Positions 1 to 9,259 of a stretch of DNA of 64,000 nucleotides are shown here, piece after piece. Numbering within the stretch: the first letter of the stretch is position 1; each line of letters begins with the position of its first letter. Source of the DNA: [Scytonema hofmanni] UTEX 2349 (GTDB taxonomy: Bacteria; Cyanobacteriota; Cyanobacteriia; Cyanobacteriales; Nostocaceae). The notes under the pieces were generated by a model. It ran no database searches, was not told the DNA's origin, and was given only the letters and a program-made list of their open reading frames with translations. A program made the translations under genes and the position numbers. The stretch covers positions 776,421 through 840,420 of the forward strand of contig NZ_KK073769.1 of assembly GCF_000582685.1 (NCBI RefSeq). Reading direction: 5' to 3'.

Positions 1-93
1 ACCTGCAACGTTCAAAAAACAGATAAAACTGATCATCGCTTTCGGCGGCATTTCGATTTATAAGGTAATATTGACTGTTAGTTTCTTGGCAAT

Positions 94-360
94 ATGTCTA
101 AAAACCTTAACAGTAACTCCCAAAAAGTTACCAAAGTTACAACTTTTTTCTTTTGCTTTTTTGCGGTTATAGCTGTTTTAATAGCAGCTTTTCCCAAGCT
201 ATACGAAATCAAAACAAAAGCCGGGATTGATTTAGCACCAGGGATACATGCCGGTACTATTTTTGAGAAATACAGCCACGGACTCTTCAAATGTGAGTGG
301 CTTTATCCTTACCATTGCGATCGCAAAGCTTCTTCAAAAAGTATTCACCGTCACATTTAA
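94..360 (+). CDS. Small single-pass membrane protein, unknown function
   Basis: This 88-codon frame is not a family I can name. After a short polar N-terminus rich in Asn, Ser and Lys comes one hydrophobic stretch (about residues 17-35, with FFFCFFAVIAVLIAAF), followed by a soluble tail with two Cys and the aromatic motif CEWLYPYHC. This suggests a protein anchored by its N-terminus with the tail outside the cytoplasm. No good Shine-Dalgarno precedes the ATG, so the start is uncertain. An overlapping frame on the other strand lacks any comparable organisation and was left out. The downstream 60 bp is G/C-skewed low-complexity repeat that runs into the end of the convergent glycosidase gene. 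Confidence 0.5.
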   Translation: MSKNLNSNSQKVTKVTTFFFCFFAVIAVLIAAFPKLYEIKTKAGIDLAPGIHAGTIFEKYSHGLFKCEWLYPYHCDRKASSKSIHRHI

Positions 361-422
361 GTAGGGGAGTGGGGGGACAGGGGGAAGAATTATTCTCCTT
401 GTCCCCCTGTACCCCTGTCTCC

Positions 423-3122
423 CTATCCGAACTTACTCAACCAAGGACTAACATCAACAGCTAGCTTTTGTCCCAACTTCAACAAATGCCGACATTGATG
501 AGTATCTTTCCCACTAGCCAGCGTAGCGTCACAATGGGGTAATATTTGACTGTGTAAACAGCTAAAGTATAATTCCTGGGATCGCTCTAGACAAATACCG
601 ATATTCATGTAATAGCCGATATCTATCAAGCTTTCCAAGCGTTGGATATCTGCATCGAATGTGCCGTTGGGATCGTGCAGTAATTGCCAAAGCGATCGCA
701 AAATCAATTGCTCTAACATCAGCTTGCCGTCATGGATATTCAACTGACAATGGAGTTGTTTGGCTTCTTTGGCGATCGCCTCCAATTCTACTAGATAATT
801 CGCACTTTCTTCCGGATCGGCGATGTCTTGCTCAAGCGATCGCAATGTCATCATACACCGATGCTTTAACGCAATCTCTGCTGCCACTTGCAACTCTTGC
901 GGTACTTCCAGTTGATCCCGGTGGAATGCCATCATCACTCCGTAATTATCCCGATACGTCTGAGTATAAAGTTCATTTAATCGTGACAGTGTTTCCTGAC
1001 TCAACAACCGCATAATTCGATGGCGTTCCTCAGCGAATAAATTCTGCAAGCTGAAAGGTTCCTCCCCAAACAACTGCATCATCGCCAAAATAATATGCGC
1101 CGCACTCGCTTCTTCCAGCGCTCCAAACAGCTTTTCTTTTAACTGGCTGTAACTAAGTCTGCCCTCAAAAGGTTGAATGCAGCAATGAAAATCCCAGCCT
1201 CCCAAATGCAACACAGCAAAAACTAAATGTTCGCTTTCCCAAGTAATTTCTGACACCAGCTTTATTTGTCCCATCGCCAAAGTTAGCGATCCCAGGCGTT
1301 GCATTTGGTAATCTAGCTCATTTGCCGTGTAGCAATAAACCCGCTTTTGGTGAGGATGGGGAAGATTGCAGGAAGAATTATGGGTTTCTGTCGGTTTGCG
1401 ATCGCTATTCCCAAATAATGAAGTAATGGCGTAATGTGCCGCTACTTGCTTAAAGCCGATTTGCGCCGTTAGCACCAATTGGCGATAAATTTCACCACCA
1501 TGTTTGAATGTCTCAACATTACTGGGGGCTAAACCAAGGCGTTTGACAAAATCTTTTTCTAACTGCACCCCTGCCACATCTCCCGCCAATTCCATCGCCC
1601 GCGCCGCATAGCGCATAATCTGCGTTCCTTCTGGGCGGGAAATTTCTTCAAAAAACCAACCGCAACTAGTAAACATCAGCATTGCATGACGCTGCATTTC
1701 TAAAAGTCTTAATGCCTCTACTTGTTCGGCGGCTGTTAGTTTGTGGGTTTGATGGCGGCTGAGGAATCTGTTAATATTTGCCGGAGAGCGATCGCGCATC
1801 ACCTCAATATATTCATTTCTCGCTTGCCAGGGATCGCCGAAAAGCTGTCTACCATATTCTTCATACACCTCAACTAAATTATCCCGCAGCCAATTTAAAG
1901 CATCTCGCAACGGACGCCGCCATTTTTGATGCCAAACTCCACCTTCACCACCACAACCGCAATCATCTTGCCATCTATCGACACCGTGGGCGCAACTCCA
2001 TGCTGTGATTGGCTTTAATTCGACTTCCCAAGTCGGCGCTTCTAAACTGAGGTAGTGGGCAAAGTTCGTTACCGTCCAACCTTGGCGAGGAAATTCTTCG
2101 ATAAAGGCGTAAGCTAAAGTTTTCTCAGTTCCTTTCTTGTGATGTCCAAAAGTTTCCCCATCCGTCGCTACAGAAATTAACTGTGCAGGACGATGATCCC
2201 CGCGCACCGCTGAACCGATGCGTCCTGTAAAGCGACTGGAATTATAAACCACATCACTAAAACCCATATCCCGCGAAATCGGACCATCGTAGAAAAAGAT
2301 ATCTATATATGGCTTTTCGTTTGACTGTTGACTATTGACTGTTGACTGTTGACCATTGACTGTTGACTCTTGGCTATCTTTCAAATAACAACGATATGGG
2401 CGGGTAGAATCAATTTGAGCACCGCCAACTTCATACCATTCTGGTTGGGGATTTTCGTTATTTGGTAGGGGACGACAACGTTGTGCTTGAGAAGGTGCCA
2501 GGACAATAAAGCGAATGCCTTCAGCAATCAAAGCTTCTAAAGTTGCGTAATCTACGGCAGCTTCTGCCAGCCACATACCTTCGGGATCGCGTCCAAAGCG
2601 GGATCGGAAGTCTTCTTTACCCCAGTGGATTTGGGTTTGTTTGTCGCGATCGTTCGCCAGAGGCATGATGATGTGATTGTATACTTGGGCGATCGCATTC
2701 CCATGACCGTTTAGGCGATCGCAACTTAAACGATCCGCTTCTAAAATCCGTTGATAAACCTCCACATCATGGCGTTCTAGCCACGACATCAACGTAGGTC
2801 CAATATTAAAGCTGAAATACTCGTAATTATTTACGATCCCCACCACCTCATCTCGGTTGTTTAACACCCTAGCAAAGGCATTTGGGCGGTAACATTCCCA
2901 GTGAATCCGTTCATTCCAATTATGGAAAGGTGCCGCACCAGGTTGGCGTTCAATCGCGTCCAAATAAGGGTTTTCCCGTGGTGGTTGGTAAAAATGACCG
3001 TGTACAGCTACGTAAACACCGCTAGCCGTTCTCAATGGATCGGGTTGCTGGGTGTATGCAGTACTTTGGTTTGACATCGATGATGAGCCAGTACTAGCTG
3101 GCATTTCAGCAGCTGAAGTCAT
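423..3122 (-). CDS. Glycoside hydrolase family 57 protein with DUF3536 C-terminal region
   Basis: A GH57 retaining alpha-glycosidase of the cytosolic alpha-amylase/mannosidase type. The N-terminal motif HGHFYQPPRENPYL (about residues 41-54) is diagnostic. The expected nucleophile is Glu187 in GMWLAEAAVDY, and the acid/base is probably Asp321 in ATDGETFGHH. After about residue 450 the sequence matches the long DUF3536 region that follows the catalytic barrel in many cyanobacterial members, so the 899-residue length is normal. The likely substrate is an alpha-glucan such as glycogen, but the sequence does not fix it. Residues 253-268 (STVNGQQSTVNSQQSN) are translated 7-bp tandem repeat lying between conserved blocks, so the enzyme has tolerated an insertion. 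The gene stands alone, with the next gene divergent. Confidence 0.88.
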   Translation of the reverse strand: MTSAAEMPASTGSSSMSNQSTAYTQQPDPLRTASGVYVAVHGHFYQPPRENPYLDAIERQPGAAPFHNWNERIHWECYRPNAFARVLNNRDEVVGIVNNYEYFSFNIGPTLMSWLERHDVEVYQRILEADRLSCDRLNGHGNAIAQVYNHIIMPLANDRDKQTQIHWGKEDFRSRFGRDPEGMWLAEAAVDYATLEALIAEGIRFIVLAPSQAQRCRPLPNNENPQPEWYEVGGAQIDSTRPYRCYLKDSQESTVNGQQSTVNSQQSNEKPYIDIFFYDGPISRDMGFSDVVYNSSRFTGRIGSAVRGDHRPAQLISVATDGETFGHHKKGTEKTLAYAFIEEFPRQGWTVTNFAHYLSLEAPTWEVELKPITAWSCAHGVDRWQDDCGCGGEGGVWHQKWRRPLRDALNWLRDNLVEVYEEYGRQLFGDPWQARNEYIEVMRDRSPANINRFLSRHQTHKLTAAEQVEALRLLEMQRHAMLMFTSCGWFFEEISRPEGTQIMRYAARAMELAGDVAGVQLEKDFVKRLGLAPSNVETFKHGGEIYRQLVLTAQIGFKQVAAHYAITSLFGNSDRKPTETHNSSCNLPHPHQKRVYCYTANELDYQMQRLGSLTLAMGQIKLVSEITWESEHLVFAVLHLGGWDFHCCIQPFEGRLSYSQLKEKLFGALEEASAAHIILAMMQLFGEEPFSLQNLFAEERHRIMRLLSQETLSRLNELYTQTYRDNYGVMMAFHRDQLEVPQELQVAAEIALKHRCMMTLRSLEQDIADPEESANYLVELEAIAKEAKQLHCQLNIHDGKLMLEQLILRSLWQLLHDPNGTFDADIQRLESLIDIGYYMNIGICLERSQELYFSCLHSQILPHCDATLASGKDTHQCRHLLKLGQKLAVDVSPWLSKFG
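2321..2369. repeat. 7-bp tandem repeat (TTGACTG x7) inside the GH57 gene
   Basis: Seven consecutive 7-bp units (TTGACTG, TTGACTA or TTGACCA) lie inside the coding sequence and are translated as a Ser-Thr-Val-Asn-Gln linker. The same heptamer type occurs in intergenic DNA near 8480-8510. Such short tandem repeats are common between cyanobacterial genes; finding one within an open frame is unusual. Confidence 0.85.
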
Positions 3123-3737
3123 GTATAGGAATCCTGAATCACTAAAAATTACAGTTGTGCGATCGAATATCTATGCAAAAATCAATACCGCACCATCTTC
3201 ACTTTGGACGGTATAAACAATTATGAGAAAACTTGCTAATTTTTTACATTTTGCTTTAGTCTTGCGGGTCATCTGCTTTCTCAAATTTCAGTCGAACCCC
3301 AGGCATCAATGAATTATCCATTGTCAAAAGCCTTAATTAACGGGTTATTTGGTTTACAGCCCGAAAAAACTTAATTGTCTTTTAATATATTAAACCCCAT
3401 TCGTGGTGTAGTCTTCTGGCTTAAATTTATAGATTTATAACGAAAGATTGCGAAAGCTTCACAAATCGCAATTTAATTTTACATATTTAGCCAAAAAATG
3501 CAAGCAAACAGTAGAATCTCTGAGCCGTTCTACCGCAGCGTAGAGAGTATCCTAGAGTCTAGTCTTTGGAAGTGCTGAGTCAAAGTGGATAGTGGTTAGT
3601 AGTTAGTGGTTAGTGGATAGTGGTCAGTGGTATTTTGACAACCATCAACCATCAACTAACAACTTTCAATTCCTATCCTCGATTTCCGGATAACCCAGCA
3701 CTCCTTTATGATTGATCCCCTTGAATTTAGGTAAAAA
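3123..3737. other. 615-bp divergent intergenic region with repeats
   Basis: No gene is visible. The region must hold the divergent promoters of the GH57 gene and the cation antiporter. The left part is AT-rich. Around 3585-3660 lies a degenerate TAGTGGTTAGT/CCATCAACC low-complexity repeat just before the antiporter leader. I could not place promoters reliably. Confidence 0.5.
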
Positions 3738-4820
3738 ATGTCTGTTAAAAACATTCTCTTTCTCGTTCTGTTGTTGTTTATCCCTGTTTCTTTAGCAGCC
3801 CAATTTCTGAAGTGGGGAGAATTGATAGTTTTTATCACCGCTGCACTAGCGATTTTGCCCTTAGCAGCTTGGATGGGTACGGCTACAGAAGAAATTGCTG
3901 TGGTAGTTGGTCCTAGCTTAGGAGGATTATTAAACGCCACCTTCGGTAACGCTACAGAATTGATCATTGCCCTAATTGCTCTGAAAGCTGGGCTGCTGGA
4001 TGTAGTCAAAGCCAGTATAACCGGCTCGATTATGAGTAACTTACTACTTGTGATGGGTTTTTCTATGCTTTTGGGAGGTCTTCGCTACAAAGAACAGACA
4101 TTTCAGCCAGTTGTAGCGCGGGTAAATGCAGCTTCTATGAATTTGGCAGTGATTGCGATGTTGCTGCCAACAGCCATGAACGTAACTTCTGTTGGGATTA
4201 GTCAACAAACCGTAGAAAATTTTTCGCTTGCGGTGGCAATAGTATTAATCGTGGTTTACGCTTTAACACTGCTATTTTCAATGAAAACCCACGCTTATCT
4301 TTATGAAGTGGGTTTAGTCGAGTCAGAGGAAATTCATACCAAGCCGAATATTTTGTTGTGGGTTGGAGTGCTGTTAACGTGTACTCTTTTAGTGGCGCTT
4401 GAGTCAGAAATGCTGGTAGATTCTTTAGAAGTAGCCACATCGCAGCTTGGTTTGACAGCACTGTTTACAGGGGTGATTTTGGTTCCTATCGTTGGTAACG
4501 CCGCTGAACATGCTACCGCAGTTACTGTAGCCATGAAAGATAAGATGGATCTTTCCGTTTCCGTGGCTGTCGGATCGAGTATGCAGATTGCTTTATTTGT
4601 CGCTCCTGTTTTAGTGATAGCAGGGCGAGTATTCGGTCAGCCAATGGATTTAAATTTTAATCCCTTTGAATTAGTGGCTGTGGCTGTATCGGTGTTAATT
4701 GCAAATTCTATTAGTTCTGATGGGAAATCCAATTGGCTAGAAGGCATATTGCTATTAGCCGCTTATACAGTGTTGGGGTTCGCTTTCTACTTTCATCCAG
4801 TTATAGATGTCATGGGTTAG
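3738..4820 (+). CDS. cax: Calcium/proton antiporter (CaCA superfamily, CAX type)
   Basis: An integral membrane antiporter that exports Ca2+ in exchange for protons. The two signature alpha-repeats are both present: GNATELI at about residues 70-76 and GNAAEHA at about 253-259, each with the acidic Glu that binds the cation. About eleven hydrophobic segments are visible. The 360-residue length is typical of bacterial CAX proteins (about 350-380). An acidic loop (VESEEIH, about 194-200) separates the halves, as in the family. The ATG follows an A-rich leader without a strong Shine-Dalgarno. A clear intrinsic terminator follows at 4887. Monocistronic. Confidence 0.93.
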   Translation: MSVKNILFLVLLLFIPVSLAAQFLKWGELIVFITAALAILPLAAWMGTATEEIAVVVGPSLGGLLNATFGNATELIIALIALKAGLLDVVKASITGSIMSNLLLVMGFSMLLGGLRYKEQTFQPVVARVNAASMNLAVIAMLLPTAMNVTSVGISQQTVENFSLAVAIVLIVVYALTLLFSMKTHAYLYEVGLVESEEIHTKPNILLWVGVLLTCTLLVALESEMLVDSLEVATSQLGLTALFTGVILVPIVGNAAEHATAVTVAMKDKMDLSVSVAVGSSMQIALFVAPVLVIAGRVFGQPMDLNFNPFELVAVAVSVLIANSISSDGKSNWLEGILLLAAYTVLGFAFYFHPVIDVMG

Positions 4821-4886
4821 TTTTGACGTCAATTCTCTAGGGGCAAATTAAAAATTACTACCCTACAAAAAAATTAGTTCAATATT

Positions 4887-4915
4887 AAAAGCGATGTTTG
4901 ACGACATCGCTTTTT
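4887..4915 (+). terminator. Rho-independent terminator of the Ca2+/H+ antiporter gene
   Basis: An 11-bp perfect stem (AAAAGCGATGT with ACATCGCTTTT), a 6-nt loop and a run of T lie 67 bp after the stop codon, in the right orientation to end transcription of the antiporter. Confidence 0.85.
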
Positions 4916-4947
4916 ATTTGTAGAAATTTTGGTTGTAAATATATACC

Positions 4948-5064
4948 ACCCTCAGACTTCCAGTCTGGGGCTACATGAACAAAGCCCGCGATTAGGCGGG
5001 CTGGAATCTCATAGCCCGCGTAGGCGGGCTTCGTTTGTATAGCGACACCCTTATAGGGTGTTGA
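4948..5064. repeat. Dispersed multi-hairpin repeat (AGTCTGGGGCTA / AAAGCCC type), copy 1
   Basis: Consecutive palindromes: CAGACTTCCAGTCTG, then AGCCCGCGATTAGGCGGGCT, then AGCCCGCGTAGGCGGGCT, ending in ACACCCTTATAGGGTGT. The same modules in the same order recur at 11755-11874, and a shortened inverted copy lies at 60188-60240. The stems differ in sequence between copies but keep pairing. Confidence 0.8.
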
Positions 5065-5080
5065 CTACTTTAATTTTTAG

Positions 5081-5194
5081 TTAAAAAAGACCAAGCAGAA
5101 AGATGACAGTCAAGCCACAAAAGGCAAGCAAGGAGATAATAACTATGTTGCCTATGCTGTGCTCAGATGTTGTTTTTTGTATATTTACAGCCAT
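5081..5194 (-). CDS. 37-residue single-pass membrane protein (possible photosynthetic or NDH small subunit)
   Basis: A 37-codon frame that begins MAVNIQKTTSEHSIGN and continues into one perfect transmembrane helix (IVIISLLAFCGLTVIFLLGL) ending at the stop. A GAGG Shine-Dalgarno lies 10 nt before the ATG. The size and layout (short soluble N-terminus, one helix, no tail) match the tiny subunits of photosystems, cytochrome b6f and NDH-1 in cyanobacteria, but the sequence is none of those I know by heart, so no name is given. It is transcribed away from sucrose synthase and has its own upstream region. Confidence 0.6.
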   Translation of the reverse strand: MAVNIQKTTSEHSIGNIVIISLLAFCGLTVIFLLGLF

Positions 5195-5832
5195 ATGAAT
5201 CAACCTCATTTATACGAGTTAATGCTGAAATTATAAACACATTGAATCGGGCTTTTTCTAGTTAACATCCAAAAGTTGATTTTAATTGATTTAAATTAAA
5301 CTTTTGGGTATATCTACTTGCAATAAAATTAATTTTTGTTTCCTGATAAAAATTAATAATTTTCTCATAAATTTTGTGGATGATTGAAAATAGCTTTTCT
5401 GTACCAAAATATGAATATAAGCATTAATACTCAGAAATTCAACTGTTAAAATTTAGTTGAGCCTAAAATTAACAATGCTTGTTAATCAATAACAAATAAG
5501 CTTGCACCCATTGTGGCAAGCACGTTATAAATCTAACTTGATAATTCTTACAGATAATAATAAAAAGCATCTCCCAAAATAGCCCTTGGGTTAGTTGACA
5601 TTGATAAAATTTTTCCTATCAATGAAAAAATCTCAAATTGTACGTCTTTAGTTAGAGGTAAATTGGTTCAGCAATAAGATATGCGTATAAAGGAGAGAAA
5701 TTGATGGTTAAACAGAAAAAGTCAAAGTAAAAAGCAGATTTTTGGTTTTTTTTGCCTTGATGTTGCTTTCTTTAACCTTTTAGGTATTATCCCGTCAAAA
5801 GCTAAAATCAAAAATCGAAAAGTGGAGCTCTC
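5195..5832. other. 638-bp AT-rich intergenic region upstream of sucrose synthase
   Basis: No open frame of note. It contains the 5' region of the 37-residue gene (left end) and of sucrose synthase (right end). An AT-rich inverted repeat (AAAAGTTGATTTTAATTGATT, with its complement) lies near 5270-5310, and a hairpin GCTTGCACCC...GTGGCAAGC near 5501-5522. No confident promoter. Confidence 0.45.
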
Positions 5833-8244
5833 ATGTCTGAATTGATTAATGCAGTCTTGAACAGTGAAGAAAAAAGCGATCTACGTTCATTTATTAGCGA
5901 GTTACGCAGTCAAGAAAAGGGGTACTTGCTGCGAAACGACATCCTGAATGTGTATAGTGAATTTTGCTCTAAACACCAGAAAGAGCAGCATCTTTCGCTC
6001 TTAGGCAAACTAATTTACTATACTCAAGAAATTATTCAAGAGAATACAAATCTTTGTTTCGTTTTCCGCCCCAAAATAGCTAGTCAAGAAGTTTATCGGC
6101 TGACGGAAGACTTAAATGTGGAATCGATATCGGTGGAAGAACTCTTGGATCTACGCGATCGCCTAGTAAACCGATATCATCCCCAAGAAGGCGATCTACT
6201 AGAATTGGATTTTGGTCCGTTTTACGACTATACCCCGACAATTCGCGACCCGAAAAATATTGGCAAAGGAGTACAGTACCTCAACCGTTATCTCTCCAGC
6301 AAGTTATTCCAAGACTCGAAGGAATGGCTAGAAGGCTTGTTTAATTTCTTGCGTTTGCACCATTACAACGGCATCCAACTGCTGATCAATAACAACATTC
6401 AAACAGAGCCGCAACTTTCCGAACAAGTTAAGAAAGCCATCGGATTTGTAAGCGATCGCCCAACTGATGAACCCTACGAAGAATTCCGGTTTCAATTGCA
6501 AATGATGGGCTTTGAACCCGGTTGGGGTAACACCGCTTCTCGCGTCCGCGAAACTCTAGAAATTCTCGATGAATTAATCGACTCTCCCGACCCCCAAATC
6601 CTAGAAGCCTTTATCTCTCGCATCCCGATGATTTTTAAAATCGTCTTGGTGTCCGCTCACGGTTGGTTTGGACAAGAAGGAGTTTTAGGACGTCCCGATA
6701 CAGGTGGTCAGGTAGTTTACGTCCTCGACCAAGCAAAAAATCTTGAACAGCAGTTACAAGAAGATGCCATTTTAGCTGGATTAGAAAAACTCAATGTTGA
6801 GCCAAAAGTAATTATCCTCACCCGCTTAATACCCAACAGTGATGGCACTCTTTGTAACCAACGTTTAGAAAAAGTTTATGGCACAGAAAATGCCTGGATT
6901 TTACGCGTACCTCTGCGGGAATTTAATCCCAAAATGACGCAAAACTGGATTTCTAGATTTGAGTTTTGGCCCTATCTAGAAACTTTCGCCATTGATTCGG
7001 AAAAAGAATTGCTGGCAGAATTTCAAGGTAAACCTGACTTAATTGTGGGTAACTATACTGATGGAAATTTAGTGGCGTTTCTCTTAGCGCGGCGTCTGAA
7101 AGTCACACAGTGTAACATTGCCCACGCTTTAGAAAAATCCAAATATTTATTTAGTAACTTGTACTGGCAAGATTTAGAGGAGAAATATCATTTTTCCTTG
7201 CAGTTTACTGCTGATTTGATTGCAATGAATGCTGCTAACTTTATTATTAGTAGCACCTATCAAGAAATTGTCGGTACGCCCGATAGTGTCGGACAATATG
7301 AATCTTACAAATGCTTCACCATGCCAGATTTATATCATGTGGTGAATGGAATTGAATTATTTAGTCCCAAATTTAATGTAGTACCACCGGGAGTAAATGA
7401 GAATGCCTATTTCCCCTACACGCGTCATGAAGACCGCGTAGAGAGCGATCGCCTGAAAATTGAAGAAATGCTCTTTACCTTAGACGACTCCTCACAGATA
7501 TTTGGCACACTCGACGATCCTAACAAGCGTCCGCTGTTTTCAATGGCTCGTCTCGACCGCATTAAGAACATGACAGGTTTAGCCGAATGCTTTGGTAAAA
7601 GTCCAGAATTGCAAGAGCATTTCAACTTAATTTTAATCGCCGGTAAGTTGCGAGTTGAAGAATCAGGCGACAACGAAGAACGCGACGAAATTATCAAACT
7701 CTACAACATCATCAACCAATACAATCTTCATGGTAAGATTCGCTGGTTAGGTGTGCGCTTGTCTAAAGGTCAATCTGGTGAAGTTTACCGAGTAATTGCT
7801 GACCATCAAGGTGTTTTTGTCCAGCCGGCTTTATTTGAAGCTTTCGGCTTGACTATTTTGGAAGCGATGATTTCCGGATTGCCAACTTTTGCAACTCAGT
7901 TTGGTGGTCCTTTGGAAATTATCCAAAATAAAGTTAATGGCTTTTATATTAATCCCACAAATTTAGAAGAGACTGCCGATAAAATTCTTGAATTTGCGCT
8001 GAAGTGCGAACAAAATCCCGACTATTGGCAGCAAATTTCTCTGCAAGCTATTAACCGAGTTTATAGCACCTACACTTGGAAAATTCACACTACCAAGCTG
8101 CTATCATTAGCACGAATTTATGGCTTCTGGAACTTTAACTCTAAGGAAAATCGGGAGGATTTATTGCGCTACCTTGAGACTTTGTTCTATTTGATTTACA
8201 AGCCAAGAGCACAACAAATTTTAGAACAGCATAAGTATCGGTAG
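5833..8244 (+). CDS. susA: Sucrose synthase
   Basis: A retaining GT-B glycosyltransferase (GT4) that reversibly cleaves sucrose plus NDP to NDP-glucose and fructose. In heterocystous cyanobacteria it channels imported sucrose into polysaccharide and respiration. The protein is 803 residues, the usual length. An N-terminal regulatory region (residues 1-270) is followed by the sucrose synthase block VSAHGWFGQEGVLGRPDTGG, which starts the first Rossmann half. The second half has FSMARLDRIKNMTG and the E-x7-E site FEAFGLTILEAM, then FGGPLEII. The ATG is preceded by GTGGAGCTCTC, a workable GGAG Shine-Dalgarno. Sucrose-phosphate synthase is excluded by the overall match and by this extended N-terminus. 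No partner gene adjoins. Confidence 0.95.
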   Translation: MSELINAVLNSEEKSDLRSFISELRSQEKGYLLRNDILNVYSEFCSKHQKEQHLSLLGKLIYYTQEIIQENTNLCFVFRPKIASQEVYRLTEDLNVESISVEELLDLRDRLVNRYHPQEGDLLELDFGPFYDYTPTIRDPKNIGKGVQYLNRYLSSKLFQDSKEWLEGLFNFLRLHHYNGIQLLINNNIQTEPQLSEQVKKAIGFVSDRPTDEPYEEFRFQLQMMGFEPGWGNTASRVRETLEILDELIDSPDPQILEAFISRIPMIFKIVLVSAHGWFGQEGVLGRPDTGGQVVYVLDQAKNLEQQLQEDAILAGLEKLNVEPKVIILTRLIPNSDGTLCNQRLEKVYGTENAWILRVPLREFNPKMTQNWISRFEFWPYLETFAIDSEKELLAEFQGKPDLIVGNYTDGNLVAFLLARRLKVTQCNIAHALEKSKYLFSNLYWQDLEEKYHFSLQFTADLIAMNAANFIISSTYQEIVGTPDSVGQYESYKCFTMPDLYHVVNGIELFSPKFNVVPPGVNENAYFPYTRHEDRVESDRLKIEEMLFTLDDSSQIFGTLDDPNKRPLFSMARLDRIKNMTGLAECFGKSPELQEHFNLILIAGKLRVEESGDNEERDEIIKLYNIINQYNLHGKIRWLGVRLSKGQSGEVYRVIADHQGVFVQPALFEAFGLTILEAMISGLPTFATQFGGPLEIIQNKVNGFYINPTNLEETADKILEFALKCEQNPDYWQQISLQAINRVYSTYTWKIHTTKLLSLARIYGFWNFNSKENREDLLRYLETLFYLIYKPRAQQILEQHKYR

Positions 8245-8250
8245 AGACGC

Positions 8251-8383
8251 AATACGGTTCGGTTAAGGGAAATTGTAGGTTGGGTTGAACGAAGTGAAAC
8301 CCAACAAAGCCTTGGAAATGTTGGGTTTCGTTCCTCAACCCAACCTACAAATTTTTGTTTTTTTAGCTTAACCGAACCGTATT
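8251..8383. mobile_element. MITE family 1, copy 1 (133 bp, 17-bp perfect TIR)
   Basis: The termini AATACGGTTCGGTTAAG and CTTAACCGAACCGTATT are perfect 17-bp inverted repeats, and the interior is itself palindromic around AACCCAACAAAGCC. It has no coding capacity. A nearly identical copy in inverse orientation lies at 52665-52806 and a diverged one at 51972-52075. Fragments of the GTAGAGACG hairpin flank both ends, suggesting it landed in or next to such a repeat. Confidence 0.88.
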
Positions 8384-8385
8384 GG

Positions 8386-8414
8386 GTAGAGACGTTCCGG
8401 CGGAACGTCTGTAC
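8386..8414. repeat. GTAGAGACG hairpin repeat
   Basis: The palindrome GTAGAGACGTTCC-GG-CGGAACGTCTGTAC belongs to the most frequent dispersed repeat in this window. It may also act as a transcript end for sucrose synthase, although no T-tract follows. Confidence 0.75.
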
Positions 8415-8530
8415 TAGGGTCAATGGTCAAAGGTCATTAATATAGTTAATCTTTTCTGTCTAAACTCTGGAATGAGTGACTATTGACTATTGACTATTGA
8501 CTTTTTGACTTTTGACTCTGGAATGAGTGA

Positions 8531-9259
8531 CTATTTACTTAACTCCCGCCAAGTTATAGAACCAACAATTCCATCCACACCTAAATTCCGCCGATTTTGA
8601 AAAGCTTTGACAGCACTTTCTGTCAGCGCACCAAAAACTCCATCAACTCGAACAGCATAGCCGTTGGATAATAACACGCGTTGCAAAACTTTGACAGAAA
8701 CACCTGAGCTACCAAAACCCAAAGTTGGCAGATTTTGGTTAGTAAATTTTAGTTTTTGCTTTGGCGATTCTCTTTTGGAGACACTTCTCTTCTGCTGTCG
8801 GAGACGCTGCGCGTAGCTTGCTTCCACGAAGTGGTACGAGAGGCTTTGCCAACGCGATCGCGCAATAACTAACTCATCACTACTTTGTTCATCTTCTTTT
8901 AGAATCAGAGAATTTACAGCAGCCATAACTGAAATTTCCCCCAGCGTCCAGCCTTCTACAGTGGTGTCCTTTCCTACATGGGAAAATTTAGATTGTATGG
9001 ACTTAATTTTTCTCGCCGACTTACTTAGTATCTTTTGCTGGTGTTTATTCAGCGGTGAGTGGGCGACTTGCAGATTATCATATAGCTGTATGAATTCAGG
9101 CGGCGTGATTTCAGTAGCGGCAACGACATCATTTGAGCGCTCCTCCGTTGACTGCTGCACCGGCTTGTCTGACTGAAATGGTGGCTGTACGGTTAACTTG
9201 GGCAAAGACGGTTGTCCTGTTGTTAAGACACCAGTCATCAGCAGACCAATATGACTCAT
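8531..9259 (-). CDS. Peptidoglycan-binding domain protein (PG_binding_1)
   Basis: A 242-residue protein of which only the C-terminal 65 residues are recognisable. That part is a PG_binding_1 domain with LGFGSSGVSVKVLQRVL, GYAVRVDGVFGALTESAVK and VDGIVGSITWREL. It presumably binds peptidoglycan. The N-terminal 170 residues are low-similarity, charged and without a clear signal peptide. Residues around 145-170 (including LSYHFVEASYAQRLRQQ) are translated from a dispersed cyanobacterial repeat (GGAGACGCTGCGCG type), absorbed in frame between about 8795 and 8855. A shorter paralogue with the same domain lies 0.7 kb upstream. Confidence 0.8.
   Translation of the reverse strand: MSHIGLLMTGVLTTGQPSLPKLTVQPPFQSDKPVQQSTEERSNDVVAATEITPPEFIQLYDNLQVAHSPLNKHQQKILSKSARKIKSIQSKFSHVGKDTTVEGWTLGEISVMAAVNSLILKEDEQSSDELVIARSRWQSLSYHFVEASYAQRLRQQKRSVSKRESPKQKLKFTNQNLPTLGFGSSGVSVKVLQRVLLSNGYAVRVDGVFGALTESAVKAFQNRRNLGVDGIVGSITWRELSK

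Noticed and set aside
3656..4009. 117-codon minus-strand frame over the Ca2+/H+ antiporter start
   Set aside because: Antisense shadow of the antiporter gene, whose family motifs are clear.
8196..8423. 75-codon frame with KLKKQKFVGWVEERNPTF, also found near 52652
   Set aside because: It is a translation of the family 1 MITE in both places; the similarity comes from the repeat, not from a protein.
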